Positions 1 through 12,203 of a stretch of DNA of 63,085 nt are shown piece after piece. The position numbers and the translations under genes are program-made. Origin of the DNA: Nemertoderma westbladi (taxonomy: Eukaryota; Xenacoelomorpha; Nemertodermatida; Nemertodermatidae); assembly GCA_032718475.1 (NCBI GenBank), contig JAUCBJ010000127.1, positions 1-63,085 of the forward strand, in the 5' to 3' direction. The notes below the pieces were generated by a model. It had not been told where the DNA came from. It ran no database searches and was given only the letters and a program-made list of their open reading frames with translations. Numbering within the stretch: the first letter of the stretch is position 1; each line of letters begins with the position of its first letter.

Positions 1-49
1 TGCCTAAAATATTAACTTATATTGATATTAACAAACTCAGATAGCAGAT

Positions 50-1339
50 ATGACGGAATTGATAGAAGATGACCTTGGTATTAGAGAGCGATATACTCTA
101 CCTTTACAAGCGTTTGTGGATAGCTTGATACGCGGTGAAGCCGATCCGAATATTACGGAGGACGATGGTCGTTATATCGAACCGCCGATGTCCCAGGAAC
201 AACTTACGCGTGAAGCGGACTATAGAAAATTCACCGCTCGCTATACGAATCGTAATGGTACGTATATGGACTTCTTAACTACTGGCCATCCTATCGATTT
301 ACATGATACGGACGATGTAGACACCGAAAGGGAAATGGTTCTATTTAAATATCATACCCAGCGGCGTCGTAACGATAAACCGAGAATAGATCACGAAAAT
401 TCTATTCGTAACAGACTGGGAAGACGAACCAATATGTCTAGAATCTGAGGAGATTCAGCCTATCGCGCTCGGAACAGCGACAACGATTACATCCTAGAAT
501 GGTATCAAAGTCCACAGTGTCTCACTGCGTACGATTATCGCCATGCCAACTATGTTTCTCGGCAACGTTGTCGGTTATGCGCATCGAGAGACCATGTTAC
601 GCCCATGGACACAAACGTCCGCTGTTCCTATTTCCACGAACAACCGGCGATGGAAATTTATTGCGCGTATTGCCGATTTAATAATTTGCATATTTTTGCG
701 GTTTGCCCTCAATTTATGACTCAATGTCACCACTGTCAACTAAAGGGACACGCCAGTTTCGATTGCCCTTTTTAATCGCGATTTGGAAAGCGTAGATGAA
801 ATGATCACACTACGTTACGTTAGAGCTTGGGAAGCGAACGCTGATTTACATCGTGATTCGCGCCATCGCTATTATCCTGGACGCGCTTACGAAGGAATTT
901 ATGCGTTCCATCCTTATCTATTCGCTTCTGTCGAACAGAAATCACGCATATTGAGTTACAAGAAGTATATCGACGGCCTTACGAGTATCGAGCCCGCGAA
1001 CGCGAGTTAGAAGGAACCATTAAACCAAGGAAGTTTCTAACGGCCTATGGTCCACCCACGGCCCTCGTTCAGACCACTCGTAAAGGACCCGTAAGAGCGG
1101 CTGTCTTGAAACGAGCTCTCAAAGCCGTTAGACCCCTCTCCCCGGACGTTGATGTCAATCAACCCGGTACTTCGACCGGCGGATATACCGATCGCAATCC
1201 CATACCTTCTGATGCAATCATATTGCACCCTTCACCCAGGAGTTATAGCCCTCCTAGTAAAGTGGCTCGCCCCAAAGAGAAAAGGACTCTTGCTAGCTTT
1301 AAAAAACTGCGTAAACGCCGTCCGCGCAAGAAAGACTAA
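50..1339 (+). pseudogene. Broken zinc-knuckle ORF of unknown origin (Gag-like or viral-like remnant)
   Basis: One reading frame opens at ATG 50 and can be followed to a stop ending at 1339 with three breaks: an in-frame TGA at 446-448, a +1 change in the T-run around 770-775 (the frame-0 stop TAA is at 773-775), and a return to the first frame at about 930-945. The section before the second break carries two Cys/His clusters, CX2CX5HX4C followed directly by CX2CX4HX4C; the second is a canonical CCHC zinc knuckle. The last about 80 residues are proline- and serine-rich and end in a strongly basic stretch (KKLRKRRPRKKD). Zinc knuckles plus a basic tail suggest nucleic-acid binding, as in retroelement Gag or viral nucleoproteins. 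I do not recognise the family, and no RT, protease or integrase frame follows within 1.3 kb. It could be a degraded element, an endogenous viral remnant or a gene with sequencing indels. Confidence 0.5.
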
Positions 1340-2640
1340 CTGTTTAGAGTATTTTTGTATTTTAGAAACTGTGATTTTGTATATTTTATAGACTTAAATC
1401 CCATTTTCTGGGAGCGGTGTAAAAGCTTTTGTGGGATAACTGATACGTTTGCCTTTGCTGGCCAGTTCCCCCCCCGGCGCTGTAATACTCTAAAAAAGGT
1501 TTTCTAACTGTATATATATTCCCCTCGCCCGCAAGGTACCTTTACAGGTGTTTTAACGGACATAAAAATCATTCTGCTATATACGTGTTTTAGCGGACAT
1601 GGTAAGACAAAACTTGTAATGCACAAACCACCTTTCACAGCTTAGCCGTGATGATTCATATTACGACATCTAGCAGCTGGTTGCTGACATGGAAACAGCC
1701 ATTGGCCGCGTGGTTCTTTGTTTGGCTTGGGCCAATCAGGGCGGTTTTTCCTGTCGACGTGTAGCTTTCCTGCCGATCATAAGGAGAGTGTTCTGTCTTA
1801 CAGGGGGAGAGAGAGAGAGTTGTTACTTTTGTTGTTATTGCTGTCTAAGCCAGAAACACCGGCATTTTTGGATAGATACTGCTGTACCGTGAACTGCAGA
1901 ACTGCTTGAATTATCGAAAGTATAAACTGTTACCTAACTAATCTCACGAATCGAATATCACCTAACTCATCAATCCTGACTTAATCATTCACTAACTCAT
2001 TAATCATATTGTTTGTACTGTTATTTTACCGTCAGTTATTAATTGTAAATATTTGTTGATGGAAATATTGCTATTTGGATAATACGGATAAATCACCCAA
2101 TTCCCAATTTTCTTGATAACACTACAGGTTAGAGAGACCGGCTATAAATAACAATTGCGATTTATATTAATGTGGTGTGTATTGAATCCAATGTTATTTA
2201 GCAGACCCTACGCGAGTCAATTACTGCTCTCTTTATGTGTGATCAAATATACTGACTGTCGGCAGAATAGTGTGTATGATTGTGATTGGTAACAAAGTAT
2301 TTCCTAAAGAATACGTTTTATACTTTAATCAGCAGCAGTATCGTTGCGTTTAGTATAAGTCTTAGTTCTGTTTAAATAGATAAAGCGCCACGTCCTAAAA
2401 GGAACTGTTAATATTTCCCGAAAGCCAATAATATCTGTCAGAGATTAATTATTAACGATCTATCGAATAATACATTAGGTATACACTGCAACCTTACACT
2501 GTAATAATACAATTCAAGCATCCGAATTCAGTCTCCCGGGTGTAGATCCATCGGGTGAATGATCGCGCATGGGCTGACTTCGGCTAATGTTTTGCGTATT
2601 AGCATAAATTATTGTCTTATGCTAAAGTGGTTTTAATTAA
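1340..2640. other. Intergenic, no gene seen
   Basis: AT-rich sequence without a supported gene. It has a short C-run near 1470 and a GA-rich tract near 1806-1820. The ORFs around 1689-1909 are short, overlap one another in different frames and show no recognisable motif. Confidence 0.5.
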
Positions 2641-2644
2641 CGAA

Positions 2645-4440
2645 AAGACATATAAATTTTGGCAGGTTAAACTGCTAAAGGTCTTCGAAAGCGCGAACAA
2701 TACGTGAGCGAGAGACTGAATCAAAGGCCTTGAAGAAGTCAACAAAGATAACAGCCAGATGCCTGTCTTTCTTTTTTGATAACTCTTCAATTATCCTTCT
2801 AAGTGCCAAAATGGGCTCCATGGTCCCACGACCTTTACGGAACCCATTCTGATTTCCACGTAGCAGTCTCTCAATGGGATCCCTGATGCGATTTAATAGA
2901 ATTCTATTGTATAGTTTTGCAGCAATCGAGATCAATGAGATTCCCCGAAAAGAACCATAGAGTGTTAGGTTGCCCTTCTTGGGAACTGGCACCAACCTAT
3001 TTGTTTTAATTTCTTGTGGGACTCTTGTTGTACGGTACATGTCTACTATGATGGGATAGATGAGCTTTAAACACTCAGGTATTTTAAAGACCTCAGGGGG
3101 AACACCATCTACTCCACTGGCACGATTGGTCTTAATGCTCTTTGCAGCAGCCTTCACTTCTGCAAAGGAGATATCGCCAATGGGAATATCTGGGAGTACA
3201 GACTCAGACACTTTTACTTCTATAAAGTTATCAGGCAATACCCTGTCATTATTGAGGAGCTTTTCAAAGTGGGCTTTCCAACCATTGAGGCGATCGGCTG
3301 GTGATTCAGCCTTAACCTTGGTGGTTGGTTGGCTTTTCCGCCCAGTAAGCAGATTGATCGATTTCCATGCCTGGGATGATTGCCTGCTGTCGTCAGCATC
3401 ATTGATGGCATCAACCTGTTGGTTTATTAGCTCCTGTAGATTAACAGAGTACTGCCTGTTCAGGGACCTAGATGCAGCTTTAACTGTATTCTTGGCCGCT
3501 GTAGTCTGTTTGAGTCGGGACTCTTTCTGCGCCTTATGAAGGTCATTTCGGCACTTCTGAATTTTGTTGTCAGTCCAGGGGGCCCTTTTCCTGTTTCGAG
3601 GGTATACAGGAACTGTTTCTGCAGCTGCTAACTTAACTGCTTCTGTAAAGGCAGTATAGCCCTCACAGTGATCTGCCGCCTCAGAGGCAAGAGCCTCATA
3701 CCTGTTGCTCAGCTGTAGTGTGAAGCTGGATCTCACACTTGGCTGTTGCAACAGAGAGGACCAGTCATGCCGTGGCAAGGCAGATTTCGTTGTTCTGCTA
3801 GCACGCAGACTAAGTCTTACCTTGGCCACAATAAGGCGGTGATCACTGGAGAAGGGTCGAAGTGTAAATGCATTACAGTCTTGTATAGAGCTCCTGTATT
3901 TCTTACGAAACAGAATATGGTCTATCTGGGACTTGTGACCACTGGGTCCACTATGAGTCCATAGCTTTCCAGTTCGCTTCTTGAACTGGGTTCCAGCCGA
4001 AAACAATCCATTTCCAGAGATAAAATCCTGAAGATGGACAGAATTTCGGTTAACACTATTGCTATAGACCCAGGGCGATGTAGGTGATTGATGCAGACTT
4101 GCATTAAAGTCTCCCAGGAATGTTAAGAATGCATGCTGATCCACTCCATCAGTTGCTGCTTGTAGATTGTGGTAGAAATTTTCCACCTCCTCTACAGGGG
4201 CAACACTAGTTGGAGAGTAGCACACAATCAGAACCACCTTAGGAAACTTCTTAGCCAGTCTTCCAGAACATGAGAAGTGGCAACGGATGATGCGGTTAGA
4301 GATTTGGTCTATTTTGTCCAATGCTGCATGTGCAGTTGGATTCATCAATAGACCAATTCCACCATTGCCACTATCATCTGCTGACGCGAGGGCGAGTCGC
4401 CAACCGCCCCCCATGTCCTTAATCAGAACCTCATCAGTCT
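2645..4440 (-). mobile_element. LINE fragment: AP-type endonuclease plus N-terminal half of reverse transcriptase
   Basis: A 579-residue open frame (4414 to 2675) reads as the middle of a non-LTR retrotransposon ORF2. The first third has endonuclease motifs (FLGDFNA, then SQIDHILF and [16 protein letters not shown]). A lysine/glutamine-rich linker (LHKAQKESRLKQ) follows, then the reverse transcriptase start: FRGISLISIAAKLYNRIL, QNGFRKGRGT and the first catalytic Asp in VIFVDFFKAFDS. The frame stops shortly after that, so the YXDD box and C-terminal domain are missing. The missing half is present as a separate copy of the same family at 28.1-29.3 kb, which starts with almost the same bases found here at about 2695-2755. 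The long frame suggests a fairly recent insertion. The clade cannot be fixed by eye. Confidence 0.88.
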
Positions 4441-5168
4441 GTCCAGTCTGCTTTAGTGAGATCCTCTCGGGACTTCCGAATTCTTACCTTTGCCACAATA
4501 AGACGATGTTCACTGTAGGTAGAAGGGGCGGAGAGTAAGGTACAGTAACATGAGGTATTTGGAATTCATAGTTGGAAAAATTGGAGGATTCCTGAATGGG
4601 CCAGCAGTTTGTCATTGCAAAGGTGAATATAATTAATTAAGTCCCACCTTAGCATAGTAGTGGTTGACTCCGTTGCATTGAAAGGAAAAGTCATAGTTAG
4701 ACTTATGGAAAAAAATTATTTAAACACCAGAATATATTTGGCAACCCCAACCAACATTTGTCAAAAGCAAAACCCCAAATGGTACCCCCGAAACCAATTA
4801 TCCAGACCAAAATAAATGACAAACCTCCAAAATAAATCCCAAAATCTAAAATTCAAAATAAATAGATACAGTATTATAGTATTATACACATTATATTATA
4901 CATATATTACACATATATTATTACAGTATTATACAGCCTATCCCCCCAAAGTAAATGTATGTTCCCCAATGTATAAATATAATAAATATACAGTAGGTCC
5001 TACATTAAAATAAATGCATATTCCTTCAAAATAAATACATATTCCCCCAAAGTAATTGTATATTCCCTCAAATTACATATATACGACAACAATACATGTA
5101 AATCCCCAAAATAAATAATCCCCCGATATAAATCGATAATCACTCTTTCATCCATTAAATATGTTGAT
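4441..5168 (-). repeat. Dispersed repeat, copy 1 of a ~700-bp duplicated segment (LINE-endonuclease derived)
   Basis: This segment is nearly the same as 17326-18005. On the minus strand both begin with a low-complexity AT-rich part rich in CCCCAAA/AAATAAAT, then encode a fragment ending in [16 protein letters not shown], which matches the endonuclease end of the 2.7-4.4 kb LINE. Copy 1 has an extra AT-rich insertion around 4868-4935. The match stops close to the edge of the LINE at 4440, so copy 1 is joined to, or was rearranged with, that element. Confidence 0.75.
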
Positions 5169-5276
5169 GTGGGGCGAGCCACGAAGTTGGCGGAGCCTTA
5201 GCGAATTGACACTGTTAGGGGGTGGGTCAATTTATGCAAATAGTTGTCGTCGTCGTCGTCGTCGTTGTCGTCGTCG

Positions 5277-5308
<32 letters not shown>

Positions 5309-6045
5309 GTTGTCGTCGTCGTTACGATTTTGACATGCTAATAACTTTGTCGGATTTAAAGCTGCCAAGTTGAAAATTTGTAGGTATCAATATGAGCTAA
5401 AGCTGAGATTTTTGAGAGACTTTCAGACACCATCAGTGCAATGGTCTCCCGCTAGAGGGCCACATGTCAAACATTAAATGTCCTCCCATTTCTTTGCTTT
5501 TAATCCGTTTAAGCTGAAACTTGGCAGATATGTATTAGACCATTAGCTGTGACTTTCAAAGGAGGCGAATCCATCTGCAGTTCTCCAGTCTGCCGCTAGA
5601 GGGCCAAATGTCTGAAAGTGAAATCGTTGTCGTCGTTATGATATTGACATGCTTATAACTTTGTCGAATTTAAAGCTGCCAAGTTGAAAATTTGTTTTGT
5701 TGAAAATCAGTTCAACAGTCACCCGCTATAGGACTACTTTATGCCTGAAAGTGAACAGATTCTCCCGTCTCATTGATTTTAATCAGTTTAAGCTGAATCT
5801 TGCCATATATTCTGGACCACATGCTGCGTCTTTGTGGGGGGGGGGGGGGGGGGGGGAGATTTAATCGGTCTGCCGCTATACGACGAAATTTCTGAAAGTG
5901 AGATCCGTCTCTCATTTCGTTATCCGTTATTCAAGATGAAACTTGGCCGATGTACGTATGTACTATTCATCCATAGGCTGTGTCTTTGTTGGGCTGGAGA
6001 CCCTAATCCATCTTCAGTTCTCACTATACCGCTAGAGTAGTCAAA
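5169..6045. repeat. Complex repeat element with GGGGCGAGCCACGAAG end and internal ~145-bp units
   Basis: Starts with GTGGGGCGAGCCACGAAGT, which recurs in inverted orientation at the end of a repeat near 36760-36790 and in diverged form near 15873. Behind the microsatellite the segment repeats the phrases GACATGCTTATAACTTTGTC (twice), CCGCTAGAGGGCC and GTTTAAGCTGAAACTTGG several times, giving diverged tandem units. A G-homopolymer lies at about 5836-5856. There is no coding potential. It is probably a non-autonomous mobile element. Confidence 0.6.
5242..5322. repeat. (GTC)n trinucleotide microsatellite
   Basis: About 80 bases of GTC repeats with scattered GTT interruptions, inside the repeat element that starts at 5169. 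The arginine-rich ORF across it comes from the repeat itself. Confidence 0.95.
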
Positions 6046-6149
6046 GGAAAGTATTCCTTATAGTCAAAGGAAAGTTGACCAAAGGCTGTGTTTTTGTGCG
6101 GGATGTCCGCTTTCGATTGGGGGGCGCGCGTGGCACGTGTAAATGACGG

Positions 6150-7200
6150 GAATTCTACCATTTCTTGTATTTAGCTACAGTAAGGGTGATGTTGTGGTGA
6201 GTTTTGTACATAATGGTTGCCAGGTGTTTTTTAATTCGCTGTTTGACGGGTAACCAGTTAATTGCACGGAAGTGAGAATTGTCGATGTGGGTGCGGCTGT
6301 CCAGTTCTAGGCAATACCGGATACATTTACGTTGTAGGGCCTCCAGTTTGTTTCTCCATATGATACTAATGGAGTGGAACCACACTGCTGACGCATAGTC
6401 CAGTCCATTAGTAGTTGTATCAATGCATTGCTTAGTAGGCGGTGTGTATTGTAGTCTAGTGCACCCGAAAATCGCCACATGAATTTTAACCGTGAGTTGC
6501 CCTTCTTTATTATTGTCGCAACCATTGATTCGCCATTTAGAGTTTTATCCAGTTTGTAACCGAGGTAGTTGACAGAGTCCCTGCTCCCTATTGGTTTCCC
6601 GTTTTATGTAACACTTAGTGGTTCATTTAGCACTAACCGTTGACCTGTTCCGAATCGGATGCATTCGGTATTTCCTAAGTGGAGAGTTAGGCGGTTGTCG
6701 ATGAGCCACATGACCGATGCACCGTCGATGACCGTGCATTCGAGATTCCGAGTTGGTGTTTCCGATATGCCCTTTGAGCCCGAACCAGGCTTCTGTTCAT
6801 CTGCGAACATCGGGGTGGGGCAATCTACGGCTTGATCAGAGTCATTGGTGTGTGAGAGAAAAAGTAGGATCGCTAAGATAGTTCCTTGTGGTAGACCATC
6901 ATCCAGTGCTCGTTGATCTGATTTGACACCCTGGATGCTTACGTCTTGGGATCTATTTGATAGGTAGGATTCTAGCCAGGCTATCGCTTTGTTATCGAAA
7001 CCCATGTATTTCAGTTTCAGTAGTAGGCCTAGTATGCTACCAACGATTCACCGAATCATAAGCTTTCTTGAGGTCTATTAACACCATCCCAGTTAATTGG
7101 CCACCATCTGCTGCTGGTCGGATTACAGTGTCTATAAATATCATACATGTTTCAGTTGAATAGCCTTTACGAAAACAACTTTGAAGGGCAGATATAATTA
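6150..7200 (-). mobile_element. Degraded LINE reverse transcriptase remnant
   Basis: Read on the minus strand, recognisable reverse transcriptase pieces occur in order but in shifting frames: FRKGYSTETCM and MVLIDLKKAYDSV (about 7180-7060), then WLESYLSNRSQ and GLPQGTILA (about 6970-6870). The catalytic box is damaged (FADEQ at about 6800). Further on come NYLGYKLDK (about 6540) and LEALQRKCIRYCLELD ... NWLPVKQRIKKH (about 6330-6230). The breaks and lost catalytic Asp show a dead copy. The C-terminal WLPV motif resembles CR1/L2/jockey-like elements. Confidence 0.8.
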
Positions 7201-8290
7201 GAAGAACGATAGGACTTCTTACTGTATAAGTATTTACAGTATTACAGTATGTATGGTATGTAATGTATGCATGTATATCGGGTTAATTCTACCGAAACTA
7301 TAGCTCTCCCGTCGCAATGAAAGTTATATCAATCGACGCAGCTCAACCCCAGGATGTGGAAAAAACGTTTCGAAAAAAATGATTAAAGTGTCTTTTCTTT
7401 ATTTCGAAAAATAGTCCCATAACACGAAAATAGCCATAGACTCAATGATAGAAAAACCAGCTGCTGGTTATCATGATGGCCTAGTAAGCTGTTACATTGA
7501 ATACATACTATTACTACATTATACCATTCTAGAGGTAGGGGGTATAAGAATGTCTTCAGAATCACCTTGGGACATGTTTTTTCGATGTATTAGGGCATAC
7601 GGGCATAATATTCACAAAATGTTTTAAATTTTAGTCCAAAGTTATCAGCAGCAAGCAAAAAAACTGAGCGGTACCCACAATGTGCTCGAGCGATAATGGA
7701 TTTATGATAATTGTGCTTGTATACCAACTTCTTAGTGTCGTATTGACTTGATTTTGGTTTCATTTGAATCGCAGAGTTCGATTTAGTGGGGGTAGATGTC
7801 ATTTGTAAGTCATTAAACACTATATTTCTTAAGATATGAGTCATTTACCATAAAATTTTCATTATTACAGTATTTTGTTTCGATTGGCATCAGATTTTAT
7901 CAGTAGCACTGCAATGCATTATACTATACAATTGTATTTTTTTATGTATTTATTATTTTTTTTAGGTATTTAAGTATATTATTTATTTATTTTTTTGTTT
8001 ATAACATATACAGTATACACATATATAATATAACATTCTAATCAATAAATCATATTTCAGTTTGCAGTATTTCGCTGAAGAATTTGTAAATATCACTTGC
8101 ATTCGTGAAATTCCATCAGTCGATTGTGGACTGATTCCCACTCTCCTATAACTGCACAGGTCAAGTTTTGATCTTGATACAGATACACATTATGGATGTC
8201 AGTCATCTGGGAAAGTGTATTTCGAGAATGTACTGTATCTGTAGCAGGAACCAGGATTCATCCTCCCTAAGTGCTCGACTACATAGGCCT
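7201..8290. other. Intergenic, AT-rich, nothing recognised
   Basis: No supported gene or repeat family. The region becomes very AT-rich between about 7860 and 8060. The short ORFs on both strands overlap each other and lack motifs. Confidence 0.4.
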
Positions 8291-8291
8291 A

Positions 8292-8780
8292 TATATATAT
8301 AAGTTTATTAACAAATATTTCACAAATAGCACGGGCACAATAACAATCAACTAATAAGGGCAACTCATAAATCCGAAATACAAATTACAAATGACTATGA
8401 CATAACAATCCAAAATAATATTACTTCCATATATTTCTTAGAAAAGTCTATGTAAATTTTAAAATATGTACATTTAATTGTCTCACTTACTACCTACGGG
8501 AATTTTTTTCACTTCAAAACAGAATGAACATAACGTATGATGTGCTGCACCATCGAAAAGGGCGTCCACAGAGCTGAATTTAGTGAGACCGAACCTTTCG
8601 CGTAATTTTCGAGTTATAGGGCAATTAACCAAAACATGTTCCTCGTTTTGTACTGTGGTGAGGTCGCAAGAACATACTCGGTCGCTGGGTGGCGTACGAG
8701 TCCACCTTCCCTTCTCGCTACGCAGAGAATGTGAAAAGGTACGGAACCGTGTGAATGACCTACGTGTGAAGTCGGGTATG
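8292..8780 (-). mobile_element. LINE 3'-terminal fragment (C-terminal zinc finger and 3' UTR)
   Basis: On the minus strand, about 8700 to 8490 encodes RVCSCDLTTVQNEEHVLVNC followed by PITRKLRERFG. This is the Cys/His C-terminal cluster of many LINE ORF2 proteins (CXC...H...C). The frame ends with a stop near 8487 and is followed by a short AT-rich 3' region to about 8292 that ends in a TA microsatellite, as expected for a 5'-truncated LINE. No reverse transcriptase core is left. Confidence 0.65.
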
Positions 8781-8799
8781 TATTTAGTGGAATTATAGG

Positions 8800-11454
8800 G
8801 CGCAGTGGCGGTACGGCTTATGTCGCGTTACGGATAATTGTCGCGTTACGGCTAATCTATTGTCTTGGTTTTACATAGGGAATCATTATCAATATTATTC
8901 TATGGTGTTTACGTACGTATTTATTATATTTTTTTTTTACGTATTTTACGTACGTGTTTATGTACGTTGGGGATATCTCACATGAACATGTTTTTATATT
9001 TCTATAGTCTGCCAGGGTCTCAGTTTTACCAGCCTTGATATCACTGCATAGTTCAGGTAGTATCTTAAGAAGTTTGTCTCGACCAGATTGTTCAACACAG
9101 TTAAGCAAAGGCAATGTAAAGAAAGCAACTACAGTAATGCAAGGATTTGGAGCTCTGTAAGGAAAAACTCAGCTGATATTTATATAGATTACAGACATCC
9201 ACAAGTAAGTTTGTTGAAGATAATTTAATAGAATAAATAGAATTTAATATTTCAAAAATTGTATGTTTGTTTATATTTACAATACCTACTGTATAATGTT
9301 TGTGGCGCCGGATAAAATTGTAATTATATTATTAACAGATGGTTGAGTGAATATACATCATGAATATACTTCCCACAATTAGTAGGAAGTGGTGTGATAC
9401 AGTATATTGGGAGGGAGAGGGGTGGGGGGGGGGGGGGGGGGGCATGAAATGTGTGTAGATAATGAGTGAGGGAGTTAGATAAGAGAGGATTGCCTGGCAC
9501 CTCCCTACGATACTCTGACCTCCACGCCCGCACCGGGGAATGCTTTTGACAAGCTAAAAAACAAACATATTTGAGCTATGATGTAATGTAAAGAGGTGTG
9601 GGTAATTTGTTACATACTAGCATTTACTGTAGATATTGCAATATTGATTTTAATATGTCGATATTGGACGTGGAACTCATTCCTACAGTAGAGTGTAGTT
9701 TCTACTGTATATCAAATATCACCCCTCTCTCTAGAGACCTCAACCCCTTTCTTGGTATACTGTATATTTGCATTGGTAAGAGTTATTGGTTTGTACGTTG
9801 TGTATGTAGTTGAGACGACATTATTGGTGTATTGATGTCAGTGTCACACAACCATTCTTATTCATGACACTTACTCTGGGATTCATCCATATCTCTCGAC
9901 TGGTCTTTCCGACAGCAGCAGGTTCCCTGTCCGAACCCAGAGTGACAGTGAGAAGGGAGGTACTGTAGATATGCAACTAGAGATGGACTCGGGAATCAGA
10001 TTAGGGCTTTCGACATTCTCACAACTCGACGAAATCGACTAACATGTCTCGCCCATATTAAGTGGGCCTCTCTCTATTTAATTTATAAATTAAAATTTAT
10101 CTTAGACATACACTCTGTACAAATAAAGCAGCCCAGCAGTACACAACACAAATATCACCATTCATCAACAGGGTTGCATGCATTCGTATGGGGCAGCATT
10201 AACTACAATATTGTACATAATTGAAAATGTTTTATGATTCAAAGTTCAAAATCGGTCTACACAAATAGACAAATAATAAAAATATTAATATGGCAAATAT
10301 TGATATACAGTATTCCGTTATTCGAAGGTAAGATAAAAAGGATAACAGTAACTAGATCTGTGCCACAACCTATCGGTGCACAGTGTACTTAAACTAAATT
10401 ATTAATTATTATTTCCTCTTACAAAGACAATTTATTTACATTAATCCTTTACCCTTTGACCAATTAAAATGTTCTCGCGTGTGTGAGGGCCTTCATATAA
10501 ATTATTACAGGATGTTGGCACGGTGCCACAGTAGGCCAACAGTACGTACTAATGTATAAATACTAAGTAGCTTTATTTTATTAATAAAATTGCCTTTTAA
10601 ATAAAAACCTGTCTTCAAGGCCGCACGCTGTTGTGTACGAGAGAAAGAGAACGGCCGATCACTTGTTCGAAATTCTAGGTATTTTGTGTCTAATGCATGT
10701 ACCCCGTGTTTCTAGAGATAGATGTTCAGTAGTTGCTAATGCTAAAAGCAATGCTGACATTATGACTTTGCAGTCTCTTTTTATACCGCCGTGATTAAAA
10801 GGATAATATTACTTTCACTTCAAGTAATTAGAGGGACGAAAAGGCAATTTTATGAAATGAATGAAAATTGAAAATAGTAGATTGAATAATCTAATCCATA
10901 AATAATGACAGTATTAATTAACTAATTAAGCGGGTCGAGGAATACTTAGTAGGCCTACCGTTTGTTTTAGCAGTAACCAGCATCTAAAAAGGCAACCGTG
11001 ACCACGACGTTTAATGCAATCAATTAATCAACATTGAGTAGGCAGATGGTCGCGGTAGGATTTGCCCCACCCACACAGGAGGCGTCATCAAGATCCTGAT
11101 AGGGAAAGTCACAATAGATAGAAGCTATACAGTAGAGAGATATGGAGAGGGGGTATTACAATCTGGGAAGCAGCAATGCAAACTTGCGCCAATCGCATTT
11201 CTGGTTGTCAATAACCGAATACTGTTGGCCTAGTGTGAGTTTATTTAAATACATATGAAATATTGAAATGACTTTTTGGTTGTCTTGCAATTATTAATAT
11301 TTTAATAGCTCACGCCGCCAGTCAGTAGGCCTAAGCCAACGCGAACGCGTAATGGGCCCGCGTCCAATCTTCGCCCCCTTAGAAACCTCCGCCCGGGGGA
11401 AACCTTCGCCCGCGATCAACCTTCGTCCAATGAGATTTGTTTTAGTAGCCATTT
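8800..11454. other. Intergenic, no gene seen
   Basis: AT-rich non-coding sequence. It holds TACGTACG-rich patches near 8910-8965, a long G-homopolymer near 9423-9442 and many TACTGTA-type words. The ORFs listed here are short and without motifs. Confidence 0.4.
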
Positions 11455-11570
11455 AGTAACAAATTGAGGGAAAGGAGCAGGTTACAGAGACGGCTTTTTC
11501 TAACCAAAACAATAAACGATGGTGTTACTAATTGAGGGAAAGGAAAGGAGCAGGTTGCATCCGCCGACCC
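11455..11570 (+). repeat. Dispersed short repeat (AGGTTAC...TAACCAAAAC family), partly duplicated
   Basis: Contains GGGAAAGGAGCAGGTTAC, then TAACCAAAACAATAAACG, then a second GGGAAAGG...GCAGGTT. The same two phrases in the same order and spacing recur near 39165-39225, 39740-39790, 44640-44700 and 60120-60185, so this is one copy of a small repeat family of unknown type. Confidence 0.6.
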
Positions 11571-11770
11571 CGTAATGAAGCATTTCTACATCAACAGTTT
11601 CCTATCAGACAAGTAAACCCACAACTCATCGATATTGTGGCAGACTTGGGCTAGGAAGGGAAGTATTGCGTAGCGATACGTTTAAGTAGGCCTAGGCCTT
11701 TGAAATGACTGAATGAAAGTTGAATAGAAGGATCCCATCGCCGTAGGGTGTCGCAACACAGTGACAGCAC

Positions 11771-12203
11771 CAGAGGCGTAGCGAGGGGGGGGGGGATGTT
11801 CCCCCGGGCGCACTCACCCGGGGGCACTGAAATGCCCGGCAAATATCAGGGAATTCTTGTGAAAATAAGACAAATCAGTAAAAAGTCAGGGATTGTGATA
11901 CAGTATACTGTACATACAGGACATGTGTCATAAGCGAAAAATTTAAAAATTTTCTCTTCCTGCTTCGCTCGCCATTAAATATACAGAATTATAATTTAAC
12001 TATATCAAACTTGTGTATAATAGATTTGATATAGTTATATACTGTTTGTAAACTGTTTTTTTAGATGTTTTTTTTAAATATTATATTCTGTTATATAATA
12101 TTAAAAAAAACCGCCATAAATTGAATGGAAATTGAATGGGGGGGGGGGGGGGGCTATCACAGCTTCATTCCCCTGGGCGCCAGAAGGGCTCGCTACGCCC
12201 CTG
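11771..12203. mobile_element. hAT-type MITE with 8-bp target duplication
   Basis: The left end reads CAGAGGCGTAGCGAGG and the right end, inverted, CAGGGGCGTAGCGAGC. This is a terminal inverted repeat of about 16 bp with the CAGNGGCGTAGC start seen in many animal hAT elements. Flanking octamers are GACAGCAC (11763-11770) and GAGAGCAC (12204-12211), 7 of 8 identical, fitting the 8-bp hAT target-site duplication. The interior is AT-rich, carries two G-runs and has no transposase frame, so the element is non-autonomous. Confidence 0.8.

Noticed and set aside
5242-5373. Arginine-rich ORF
   Set aside because: Direct translation of the (GTC)n microsatellite.
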